Positions 20,718-31,571 of a stretch of 64,000 nucleotides of DNA are shown here, piece after piece. The stretch is from Mycosarcoma maydis (lineage: Eukaryota; Basidiomycota; Ustilaginomycetes; Ustilaginales). The translations under genes were made by a program, and so were the position numbers. The DNA lies in assembly GCF_000328475.2 (NCBI RefSeq), contig NC_026493.1, forward strand, positions 124,001-188,000, in the 5' to 3' direction. How positions within the stretch are numbered: the first letter of the stretch is position 1; every line of letters starts with the position of its first letter. A model generated the notes under the pieces. That model saw only the letters and a list, made by a program, of their open reading frames with translations. It was not told the DNA's origin and did not search any database.

Positions 20718-21875
20718 ATGTCGAACACAAAGCCCGCCGCTGCCGCCGCTGCTTCAAGCGAGAAGCCCGAGAGCTTCAACGACAGCATCCTGCCCAAGTA
20801 CAAGGTGGCTGGTGAGATCTCTGCCAAAGCGATCAAGGCTGTGATCGCAGCAGCTGGCGAGGGCAAGAGCGTCCTGGAGCTGTGCAACGTCGGAGACAAA
20901 GTGCTCGAGGAGGAGACCGCTGCAGTGTACAAGGGAAAAAGCATCGCCAAGGGCATCGCATTCCCCACGACGCTTTCGTTGAACAACGTGGTGTGCAACT
21001 ACTCGCCTTTGCCTACGGATGAGGAGCAGATCACCTTGAAGAAGGGCGACGTTGTCAAGGTTCAATTGGGAGCTTATATCGACGGTCTTCCCGCTATCAC
21101 GGCCGAGACGTTTGTCGTGGGTGCCGACAAGTCGAACCCTGTAGAGGGCCGATCGGCTGATGCGATCAAGGCTGCGCTCGTTGCCGCCGACGTGGCAATC
21201 CGAGTGATGAAGCCCGGCGTGCTCAACACCGAGGTGAGCAAGGAGATCGAAGCCGCCATCAAGCAGTTTGACTGCAAAGCCGTCGAGGGAATGCAAACCA
21301 ACCAGTTCTCCAAAAACGAAATCGACGCCAAGAAGAAAATTGTCCTCAACGCCGAACCCGGTTCGCGCCCCGACACGATCAAGCTCGAAGAGGACGAGAT
21401 TTACGGCGTCGACATCTCGGTCACCACGTCGGCCGAAGGCAAAACGCGCTCCGACGACAGCAAGACTACCATCTACCGCAAAACCAACAACACGTACCTG
21501 CTCAAACTGCAAACCTCGCGAAAAGTGCTTTCCGAGATCCAGAAGAAAGCCGCTTCGTTCCCATTCAACCTCAAGAGCCTCGAAGACGTCAGGAGGGCCC
21601 GAATCGGAGTGCAGGAGTGCGCAAAGCACGGTCTCCTCACCCCGTTCCACGTGCTCGAGGACAGCGACAAGAAGGCCATCACCGCACAGATCTTCTTCAC
21701 CGTCGCTGTCAACGCAAAGGGCGCTATCAGGATCACCCCCGCCCCCACCTGGGCAAACGACGACATCCTCAAGCCATCCAAGCAGATCACCGACGAAAAG
21801 ATCAAGGCCCTCCTCTCCACCGCTGTTCGCCAGACAAAGAAGAAGAACAAGCCCGTCCCCGCCACTGCCGCCTAA
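20718..21875 (+). CDS. EBP1/PA2G4-like protein (inactive methionine-aminopeptidase fold)
   Basis: Intronless frame of 385 residues, close to the usual ~390 of PA2G4/EBP1 and S. pombe Cdb4. It belongs to the M24 'pita-bread' family without peptidase activity. Seen: the N-terminal block KYKVAGEISAKAIKAVI, then LNNVVCNYSPLP, KKGDVVKVQLGAYIDG and a C-terminal lysine-rich tail (QTKKKNKP). The family binds ribosomes and structured RNA near the tunnel exit and takes part in ribosome assembly and growth control; this role is inferred. Strong C/G third-position bias suggests high expression and explains the long antisense frame over the gene. The Ala-rich start MSNTKPAAAAAA fits other fungal members. 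Arx1 is a related alternative, but Arx1 proteins are longer. Confidence 0.88.
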   Translation: MSNTKPAAAAAASSEKPESFNDSILPKYKVAGEISAKAIKAVIAAAGEGKSVLELCNVGDKVLEEETAAVYKGKSIAKGIAFPTTLSLNNVVCNYSPLPTDEEQITLKKGDVVKVQLGAYIDGLPAITAETFVVGADKSNPVEGRSADAIKAALVAADVAIRVMKPGVLNTEVSKEIEAAIKQFDCKAVEGMQTNQFSKNEIDAKKKIVLNAEPGSRPDTIKLEEDEIYGVDISVTTSAEGKTRSDDSKTTIYRKTNNTYLLKLQTSRKVLSEIQKKAASFPFNLKSLEDVRRARIGVQECAKHGLLTPFHVLEDSDKKAITAQIFFTVAVNAKGAIRITPAPTWANDDILKPSKQITDEKIKALLSTAVRQTKKKNKPVPATAA

Positions 21876-22075
21876 GTGCTTCCGCACTGAACCTCTTTGC
21901 ACGCCCTGTATTCATCCATCACCCACCCCAACTCTCACCGATCACTCTTATCCACCACCACTAGCTCTTGGGTCAACCCCCAAAATTCTATTTACGATTG
22001 TCCTTGATCGCATTTGTAATGGAAAAACCAACCAGAACCAACCACTTGATGCTTGAGTCTGAGCATCAGCCTTCT

Positions 22076-22095
22076 CATTCACGATTCACGATTGT
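22076..22095. repeat. Dispersed motif, tandem TTCACGA pair
   Basis: Two adjacent ATTCACG units in the 296-bp convergent spacer between the EBP1-like and SCC2 genes. Confidence 0.75.
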
Positions 22096-22171
22096 GTGTG
22101 TAAACGATTGCAAACTGAAAACTTGAGATTCGCACACACTCTGCGTGCTGCTTGTCGCCCTCGCCTCGCTT

Positions 22172-25100
22172 TCACAGTGCAAGGTCATCGAACGCATCCG
22201 GATCGTCCGGCTCCATCATTGTGCCCTCATTCTCCACCATCGTGGCATACGCCAGCATCTGCTTCTGCGCATCTTCTTCGCTCTTAACCTCGTCCAGACC
22301 AAATGGCATAGCACTCAGATCGAGCGCAGCCTGCATCGGATCCAACAGCGCGCGCATCGTCGCCGGCTTGTCCGCTCCAGCGCTCTGCTTCTTGCTCGGA
22401 TTGAACTTGGCGCAGCGCGCCTCGCTCAGACCGTACAGCTGCTTCAGGTGGTTTCGGAGCAACAGCGCTGTGCCAGAGATGAGCGACATTTTGGCGATCG
22501 TAACCGCGTCCACTTGTGTATTGGATGCTGCTGTGTCTTGATCGTCGTGCTGGGCTGCAGATACAAAGCTGGTCCGTGCCGTGCTGTGGTCCACGATTTC
22601 CGCAGGTCCCGCAGGTTCAGGTTGCGAGCAGCCCAAGATCTGCGTCGGATTCACTGTACCCATCGCTCGAGCAGCATCACTCGCCAGTTCCAGCTGCCAT
22701 TCTCCCGTTAGCCACGGGTTGCGAGACATGTCAAACGGACTAATCAGATCTCCTCCGGGCGCAGCAGCTCCAGCTTGCGGCGGCGTCCTCATACCATCTT
22801 GCAGCGTCTCGTTCAGAGCTGAATTCGACCGAGCATCCTGCTTTGGCAGATGTGGCTGTATCATGTACAGCACCTGCATGCCCGAGACAGCCAGGATCGA
22901 GCGTAGTTCGCCGATCACGATGAAAAGCTCTTCCATCGTCTTGTAGTCGAGCGTTGCCAGGTTGTCCGCAATGAAGCGCGCGAACAACACCTCTTCCATG
23001 CTACAGTCCGACGCCGCCGTATTGGCGTCGAGCGCCTTGACAATTTGCTTGAGGAAGTCGAGTCGTGTAGCTCGACGATCTCGCAGCAAACTGTACCACG
23101 CTCCGAGTACCGCAACCGGCATGCTGTCGACCCGGAAGCCGCGCAGCGCCTGCGTTGTGGCCAGCTGGCGCTGGAAGCGGAAAGCAGACCGCGCAGTATC
23201 GAGGAAACGAGCCTGCACGAGCGAAGCGTGCTTGGAAGCCAGATGGCTGTGCAGTTCCATCGCTCGACTGCGAAGTTTGCGGTCCTCGAGCGTTTCCAGC
23301 GATACAAGATACGGCACACATTGGATCGGATGCGAAAGACCTTGCAAAACTGTGAAACGCAGGATGTCGATGGCGGTGCGCTGCAACAGAGGGTTCGACA
23401 CCTCGAGCGTCGCCTTAAGTACGTCCTCCGAGTAGCGTTGCATCATGGCTGAGCCAACGCCCGTGTCGGCAAAGGTCTCGGTGTTGCCGACCAGAACCGT
23501 CATGTCGACACTGCCTGCGTCGGGGTTCTCGGGCTTGCGTCGTCCAGTGCCCGCGGTGACAACCGCATTATCTGGATTGCGACGCAGAGCATCTGCACTC
23601 AAAAAGTCCAGGATAATCTTGAGCAGCGTCGCGCGATCCTGCAGCGAGCCCGAGGCGAAGATGCCGTCCATCATGGCCGTGAGCGACGGCCGAGTCATGA
23701 GCGTGGGATGAGCACGGAAGATAAAGCCAAGGTTCTGCAGCGCTACAGAGCGCACCGTCTCACTTCCGGTCTTATGAATATCAAGCAGCGCCTCCGAAAC
23801 CACGTCGATCAGTGGACGCTTGCTCACGGCATCGACCTCGGCTGCCGTCTCGGGATACTTCTTGCGGAGTTCGTCAAAGTCAGCATGCTCGCACAGCGAA
23901 GCGGTCAGGGACATGAGGGTGCTCCAAGCTTTGTTCTCTTCCACTTTGTGACCTTTAAGCGCCATCTGTCGCATCGCCTGCACACGCATGAAGCATGCCT
24001 TGAGCGTTTGAATCAGTAGCCGGAAGTTGCGCGTGTGCGTGATGATGACGGCACAGTAGCAAGCGATGAGTTCCTGCAGAAGATGCAGGCCTGCTTTTGG
24101 CGGAGGTCGATTGACCAGAGGACGAAGACTCTTCTCCAAGGATTCGGCAAACGCCGAGGCTGTCTTGGGCATGTGGGGCAGGCACGAGCGGAAAATCCTC
24201 AACAGCAGATCCATGATCTGCACTTCCTCACTCGTCTGTGCTGCTTTGAGGTAGGGAAGGAGCAGCTTGGCTTTCGATATGGTGAGGATGGCCGGGTTCG
24301 TAGAGACAAGCAGCTGTACGATGCGGATGCGCTTGACCGTGTCGATGCTCGACGCGCCGCTCGACTCGACCAAGCTGTCGATCATGGAATCGCCAAGTCT
24401 TTGCAGTTTTGCGTGCAACTCGGCTGCCTCACTCTCGGACTTATCCTTAAAGAGGCGCCTGAATACCTCTTCCAACGGCGACGGACGCTCCTTAATGACG
24501 TCTGCAACGGCCATAATGATCTCGATGGTATCGGCCACCTTCTTGTCGGCCTCAGTCTCTTCTACAGGTTCATCCGTCGGTTGTGCAACGTCGCCTTCTG
24601 ATTCCGGCTTTCCCGCCGTATCTTGCACTTTTTCAGCACTGCCTTGCTTCGCTTCGTCCGCATCCACAGGTTGCGGTGTGACAGGCGTGGCTTGCAGCGG
24701 ACTACCCCTGCGCCGTGTGTACAGACGACGCGCATCAATGTCCATTTCGAGCCACATTTCGCCGATGGTGAGAACAGCCATGTCCTGAACGACTGTGTCT
24801 TCGTCGTTGATGCAGCGGACGATGCGAGCGCAAGCGTCAATACGGATTTTGGGGTCATTAGCCGCCTCATGCAGGCTCTTGAGAAGGCGAACCATGCGCT
24901 TGCGCACGGAAAGGCCGGTGTCGAGGATGCGCGCAGCTATCTGCTTGTAGTACTTGGGAATATGGTGTGGCTTCCGGAGAAGGTAGCTGCCGAAGAGAGC
25001 AACTGCGCTATCTCTGACTGCATTGCTCGAATCTCGCAGGCGAACCTCGATTGCGCTGCGCATGGTGTCTTCATCGAGCAGATCAGGATCGATCTGAGCA

Positions 25101-28100
25101 ATTCGATCGATGCCGCGGAGCGCCTTGCTGCGATTGGCGATCAGCGGATTATTGAGACCTTCCAGGAGCAGGTCTCGCAACACTGGATATGAAATCATGG
25201 AGCTGCTAGCGACCAGAGCACGTTCGGAGAGGTCGATTGCCCTTTCGAGCATCTTGTTGTCAGAGGCGAAAGCATCGAAAGATGAGTCGCTGGCCGAGGC
25301 GTCGAATTCCGAGAGCATGAGCATCGCTTGGTCAAGATCCTCGCGGAAGCGCTGCAAGTTAGCGATCTGAGCTGCGGTGTCTTCTTCCGCGTTGCTCAGG
25401 GCAACCTTGTCGTCCTCGATCTTTGCCCATGCAGTCGCCAATTCGCCTTCGGCGTGGACGAGCAAAAATTCAAGCGCACCTTCTGTCGACATGTCCTCGT
25501 TACTCGTCTTTGCTAGGAAATGAGAGATGAACTTGTAAGCACGCACGTATTCCTGGATGGCACGCCGATCACCTTCACGCAAGGCCCTGAGCATGGAAAG
25601 ATAGTCCCAGGTCGCGAACTTGGGTTCTTTGGTCTGACTGAGAGGATCCAAGTGCTGGAGCGTTGGATGATCACCATCGGTGTCCTGTTTAAAGGACTCG
25701 GCAACTACAGGATGGGCTGGGCTAGTTGGTGCATCTGCACGAGAGGGCTGTAACTGCAACTGGCTTTGACGAAGTCTCGCAGCGACGAGGCTCAGCTGTT
25801 CGAGAGCGACACCCTTTGCATCCGGATGGCTTTTGACATCCTCAAGATAATTGCCGAACACGCGACAGAAAGCGCTGAGCATCAAGGCTGCTGCTGGCCA
25901 TTCTGGCAGGAAAAGCGCGCTCAACAGATCTTGAATCAGGGATTCGATAACGTAGGTATGGCTCATCTCTTGCGATGACTTGGACACCTTGGTTTGGCCG
26001 ATGCGTTGCATGAGGTAGCCAGCGATGGACCGGGCCGAGGCATTAGCGCCTTCCAGTCCGCGTCTCCAGATTGCGATTTCGGCCTCTCTAGGGTTGTTCG
26101 CGTCCGGCTCACTGGTTGCGTTGAATGCTTCGATGACGACCTCAAGCGCTTGCGTTCTTTCTGGATCGGCATTGCAATCAAGTTCGTCGATGGCGTTGTC
26201 GTTTTGATTGTCATTTTGGCCATCTTTGCTCCGCGAGAGACGATCAACAGTGGAACGAGCGTAGCTAGCTACGCCGTGCGAGGCAGCTTGGATGAGCTGC
26301 AGCAACAAAGCGTTGATGGAATGGATACCCTTGCCATTGCGCAGACTGTATTGTCGTCGATTCTTCTTCATGTCGGTGAGCTTCGACAGCGAAGTGAGGA
26401 TCTCCTCGATCATCCATTGGCGTTGGTCTGGCGCCTTTGCAAATATGGTCCGAAGAAGATTGAGGGCTGGTAGCCGCAGCGTCTTCATCGAATTGGCACC
26501 GCCGAGGGAAAGCAGTGCAGATCGGCCACGAGCTGCAGCTTTAGCAGTCTCGCTCGAAGCGGCCCCACTGGCTGACTCTGGCTCGAGCACGAAGAAAGGG
26601 CCGAGCGCGATGTAGACGGCGCTGATGACAATGGAGTCCGAGAGCGCGATAGAAGGCATGCGCACCATGCGCTGGACAAAGTATAGCGCTGAGCAGAGAT
26701 GTGCAAAGAGGTCGGAGAGTGTGTTGCGACAGATGATGCCGATGCTGGAGGTTGACTCATCTAAGTTTGGCGCAGCAGCCTTTTTCTTGCGAGCCTTTTG
26801 CGGAGCCAAGACGTCGATGAGCAGGACGAGGTTCGGGTGAGGTGCGGTGGCGGCGCTCCCAGAGCATGCTTCGATGAAGGGGAGTAAGATCTTGTCAAGG
26901 CAGGTTTTGACAGCCTCGAATGAGGAGCGAATCTGATCTTCGGAAAGGATCTGTTTGGGTAGGACATCGCCTGTCAAAATGCCAAGGCAGCATTCGGTGG
27001 CTAGTATGGCACGGTCCGTGACGACAAAGGTCGCATTAAGCTTGTCGAGCTCATCGTCAGAAGATGCTGACTCGTGTCTGGCTATTGTTGAATCATTATT
27101 TGCGTCGCCTGCGTCTCTGGTTGCGTCCGCTCCTTGCTCAATCGGATTCTTGCCGGAATCCTCCGGAGTCTGTGTAGGCTCTGGTGTTTTAGAAGCCGAC
27201 TTGCTGCGGAAGTCGACCCTACGGCCTTTCTTAGGCTTGGTTGGAGAAGCTGGCTCCGACACAAGGGCACGGCTAGCGTGCGATGGGAAAGGGTCGATGC
27301 TTTCAGCTAGACGCGCGGTGCGTTCCAGAATAGCGAGCAGCCGGATCATGTCGGCAGCGGGAATTGCGCTGAGGCTGGGGTTGGTTCCTGCTTGAGCAAT
27401 CCCGGACAAGGTGGAAACCTCGGTCTGCGGGCGTGAGCAGCTGACGATGAGCTTGAGCAGTTTGTGGAGGGCAGCTGCACGCAGAACCAGGACGGAGCGG
27501 GACTCACCGCCGAGGGCAGACGGCGATTCGATGATCTCGAAGAATTGGTCAGCAGCAGGAGAAAGGCTGTGGCCGGGTAGGAGGTCTTGGAGAGAGTCAC
27601 GGTCGGGCAAGGAATCGTCTGCTTCGAAGAGATCTTCAACGAGACCGCAGAGCTTGGCAATGGGCACCTTGCGCTGCGAGCTCTTGACAGGGCCGTTGCT
27701 CATCTTTGCGAGACTCTTTGGACCATCGGAGACAGATTCGGGCTGGTAAGTTTCGAGGATCTCGAGACCCTCCCATTCGCTTCCCTCTGCGTCCATACCG
27801 GAGTCGCTGTCCTCGACGATCTGGTGGACAAGTTCCGACAAAGACTTGCGACTGCGCTTCTTCTTCTTTTTGTTGGTAGTCAGCGTCGACGCTGGAGTCG
27901 CAGACGACGATCGAAGGTCAGAAGGCGCACCATACGAGTCAGAAACAGAAACTGGAATCTGGACCGTGATAGGGGGCATCAGGGAAGGCTCATCATCGTC
28001 GTATTTGCTGATCACGTGATCCTTCTTTACGAGCTGTTTCAGTTTTAACGACTTTGGCTTTGCAGGAATGACTTGATCTGGCAACGAAGATGTCGGCGGG

Positions 28101-30485
28101 GCATTTGCTTGCGAATCCGAAGCGGGAGGCAGGAGAGGCTGCTCGTGTTTGAATTTCTTGCTGCGCTTTCGTTTGGGCTTGTCGGCGGACGTCGAGTCCT
28201 TGCGTTTGCTCGACAAAGCACCATTTGTCACTTGCGCTCTCGCCATGACAGCGTCAGTTGACTGCAGAGCGTGTTGGCGGTGAGTGCCGTTGTGCGCCAA
28301 CGGCTGTGGAGGCAGAGATGAGGAACTCAAATTCTGCCAGAGGGAGAACTGAGCGTTGGGCGAGAGCAAATTGAGTGGATCGGGGCTCTCTTGAACCGAC
28401 AGCATCTGATGCACACGCAGAGGTGGAGTTTGAGGCTCTTGCGAGAGACGCATAGCCAGCGGATCGACAGAATGTGCTGGAGAAGGCGGCGACATTGCTA
28501 ATGAAGGTGCTGCTGCTGGCTGTGTGGCCAAGATTTGACTGGGCGAGGCATATTGGGGCAGAGGCACGTTGGCGGCTGTAAAGCCTACAGTAGCTGAATG
28601 TGACGATGATAATGGAATGATGGGACGAGCTGAATGGCCGACTGTAGTTGGAGCGGTGTTAGCGACGAGGCTTGATTTCGACTTGTTATGGGCTGGTGTT
28701 GCAAGGGACTGTGTCTGTGGCGCTTGTGTCGGGTGTGCCGACAACGAAGCGGACGAAAACCTTTGCTGGCGAGGAATGACATTCGGACTTGGCGACATGG
28801 CGGCGTCAAGCGAAGACGAGGCACGAGGTGGCTGTAGCGGCTGTAGCGGTTGCTGAGCAGCATGGTGGGAAGCATTCGTTCTTGCCACTGCTAGTGTCGG
28901 AGAACCCGGCTCAGCCAAATGCGCCGTGTGATGCGAATGGCCCATGGATTGCACAGAGCGTGGTGCTTGGACCAAGCCAGAAGAGCGTGATGACGGTAGA
29001 TGCCAGGCAGCGTCGAGGCTGCTGCCCGAGGAGGGCGCGGCAGGATACGAGCCCGCTTGCATGGAAGCTGGCGCTGCGGCCGCACGATCTGCGTGGTGAG
29101 TGTTGCCTGAAAGGTGCGACGTGCTACGGCTGAAGCGATGGAACGCAAACAAAGAGACCGATCGGGCCACCAATCGGAGGAACGAGTGATGAGTTTTCAA
29201 GGCAAGGAAGAAGGCAAATTAGAGCACATGAACAAGGCGAAACAGCGTCAGCGGTAGATCTTGGCGCCACAAATTAAGTGCGGAGCTATGTACGCATCGG
29301 GCCGGCAAGAGTTCGGATGGAAGCTCGGATCAAGGCTTGGATGTGGCAGCATGCGCATGCGCATGTGCTTGTGCGCAAGTGTATTTGACAGAACGGGAGC
29401 AAGTAGCCGCTTGGATAGACTCACCTGTCAAGGGCAGGATGGCGATGGAGAGGCGGCACAGCTCGAGACTGGACTGGGCTTGGATGCGGGTTAGTGTTAT
29501 TCCAAGCAGCCAGACTACTTTCGGCAGCTGGCCACGGCGCGTGTTGTTGTCCGTTGCTGATCGTAACAGAGCTCCAATGACCTGGCAAAGGCGATTCGGC
29601 TGCATGCGTGTTTTGCAATCCACCAACAGAGAAAGCGGTGGATTGACTTTCAGGGTAAGCCTGAGCAGATGTGCGGTGTAATGGCGGATTGCGAGTGGGC
29701 GTCTCTAGGCCGGCCATCATGTTGAATGTTCTGCCCATGGCCGGTCCAACGCTTTGCAACACATCCGACATGGGTGATTGCGACATGGCCAGACGTTCCC
29801 TGGTACCAGTGGAAGGCGCATAAGGCGATTCGTATGCAGGTTGAATTGCGGCAGGATGAGGCTGCTGCAACTGATGTCGAGAAGTTGAGTGGCTCGACGG
29901 AGATGAGGGAGGCTGTACAAACGCACGCTGATGCTGCTGATGTGAGGGCCCAGCAGTTGTGTAGAAGCGTTGTTGGACGGGGGTCGCCATGTTTGAGAAA
30001 TCCAATGATTGCCGTTGCCAATGTGAATCTTCAGACGAGGGCTTGTGACCTCCATGGAATTGCTGGTGCTGGTGCTGGTGCGGCGAGCTGTGTGCCTGTT
30101 GGCCTACGTTGTCTTGTCTCGGAATAACGGCCGAGTTGGTATTTGATGGTGGAGACGATAGCATCACGTGGTCGTTTGTAGACTGCGCATAAATGCCGCA
30201 CGCCTGCAAAGGCAGAGCCCCATCACTTGGGCCTGCAACATATTGGTGGCGAGCAGAGTGATTGCCATTGGACATGCCCTGGTATGCCATTGCAGCCACG
30301 TCCATAGGATGACCACTATGGTAGAAAGTGGACGCATGCTGCATATACTGATGTTCAGGTTGTGTCTGTTGCCCAACATGGTTATGAACGAACTTCTGCT
30401 GATGCTGATGCTGTTGCTGGGGCCGATCACTGTAAGGCAGACCTCTGGACTGCTGAAGCGTATACCAGCCGTCCTGCCCGTCCAT
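22172..30485 (-). CDS. SCC2: Sister-chromatid cohesin loader Scc2/Mis4/NIPBL (two-exon model)
   Basis: Exon 2 (29129-22172) encodes the HEAT-repeat cohesin loader: blocks such as AVRDSAVALFGSYLLRKP, LSVRKRMVRLLKSLHE, VVQDMAVLTIGEMWLEMD and LDYKTMEELFIVIGELRSIL are typical of Scc2/Mis4. With Scc4/Mau2 it loads cohesin on chromatin. The big frame has no ATG at its 5' limit (29200 is TTG); its first ATG is at 29062. A second frame just upstream (ATG 30485) ends in a perfect donor CAG|GTGAGT at 29425/29424, and an acceptor CTTCAG with an upstream pyrimidine-rich tract ends at 29130. Joining 30485-29425 to 29129-22172 keeps the frame and gives about 2672 residues. The added 354 residues are Q/H/P-rich and disordered, as expected for the Scc4-binding end. 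Identity of exon 2 is firm; the join is inferred. Confidence 0.8.
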
Positions 30486-31571
30486 CGTGAAAGACGAAGT
30501 AACTTTCGAGAAACACAAGAGCCGAAGCTACGCACAGAGCCAATGGACTTGAAGTGGCGCACCCGCTTTGTGTAAGGACATGCAAGCGAGCACTTTGATA
30601 TGGCTGCACCGATCTGACGTGTGCGTGAGATGCTCGCAGAGGGGTGATAGACTCTTTACAGAGGGTAGCTCAGCTGCATCTTGCGAGAAAGGCTTGCAAG
30701 AGTTTGAGCTTGGCGAGAGTTGTCGGACGCGAGCTTTGAGGCTGGTGCATTCGTTCGTGTGCTACAACGTTGCGTGTTGTCTAACGTCGTTCGAAAAGAC
30801 CAGAGCCGATAGATGAAGCGGAAGCTGGGGCCTAAGCTTGATAGATGGAGCCAAAGCAAAGTCACGAGTGTGAGCCAGCATGCGGAGCGCCCAAATCGTG
30901 AATACGAAAAGTGAGCTCACACGCCCGTGGTCGTTCAGGGTTTCGTGTTTGCAGTTTCCACACGACAGGCCAAATCACGAATCATGAATCAATCATGAAC
31001 TGACCCGGCCGCCACGCCCTGCTTCTCCACGCTCGCTTTGCCAAAGATGCGAATGTCAAGTCACAAAGTTATCAAGACTCACGACTTGACCGACTTCCGA
31101 ACTCAGCCCACGCCGCAATCGTGAATCGTGTTTATTCCCGTGATTCACGATTCACGATTCACGATTCACGATTATTCGTGATTTTAGGTTAAGTTAGCAA
31201 AACTTGAAAGGATCCGGCCGATTCGTGATTCACGGTTCTTCCGTCCACGGCCAGAAGCGCACAGATGTCTCCCAAAGCCAACTCAGGACTCAGGACTCAT
31301 AACATGAAGCTGTCACAAACTTGAAACACGCACGACGTTTCGCGATTCGGTTCACGGACCTTAGCGAGTCACCATCACCATATCACAGCATTGACGCACG
31401 CCTACTCGTGACTCTGTGCCATCACACTTTTCAAGGTAGAGTTGTATCTCTTGATCTGATCCACCTCTGGTGCCTGCATTATTCTCACTTGCTACCGTCA
31501 TAAGCAACGTTTCCATTCGCAGCCGCATCCATCACTGTCATCATCTACGCTAGCTGGCGGCGGCGCGGCCA
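30486..31571. promoter_or_regulatory. Divergent promoter between SCC2 and the P/Q-rich gene
   Basis: 1.1-kb spacer between genes transcribed outward. It contains the densest group of dispersed-motif copies in the window (30893-30990 and 31116-31231). No convincing open frame. A regulatory role is inferred from position only. Confidence 0.45.
31116..31231. repeat. Dense dispersed-motif array with four tandem GATTCAC units
   Basis: Four perfect tandem 7-bp units GATTCAC occupy 31142-31169, preceded by CGTG at 31139 so that a CGTGATTCACG inverted repeat is formed, and followed by ATTCGTGATT at 31173-31183. Further copies flank it at 31116-31130 and 31219-31231. It is the most regular occurrence of the family here. 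Confidence 0.9.

Noticed and set aside
20754..21902. 382-residue open frame antisense to the EBP1-like gene
   Set aside because: Overlaps the conserved gene completely; explained by codon bias on the other strand.
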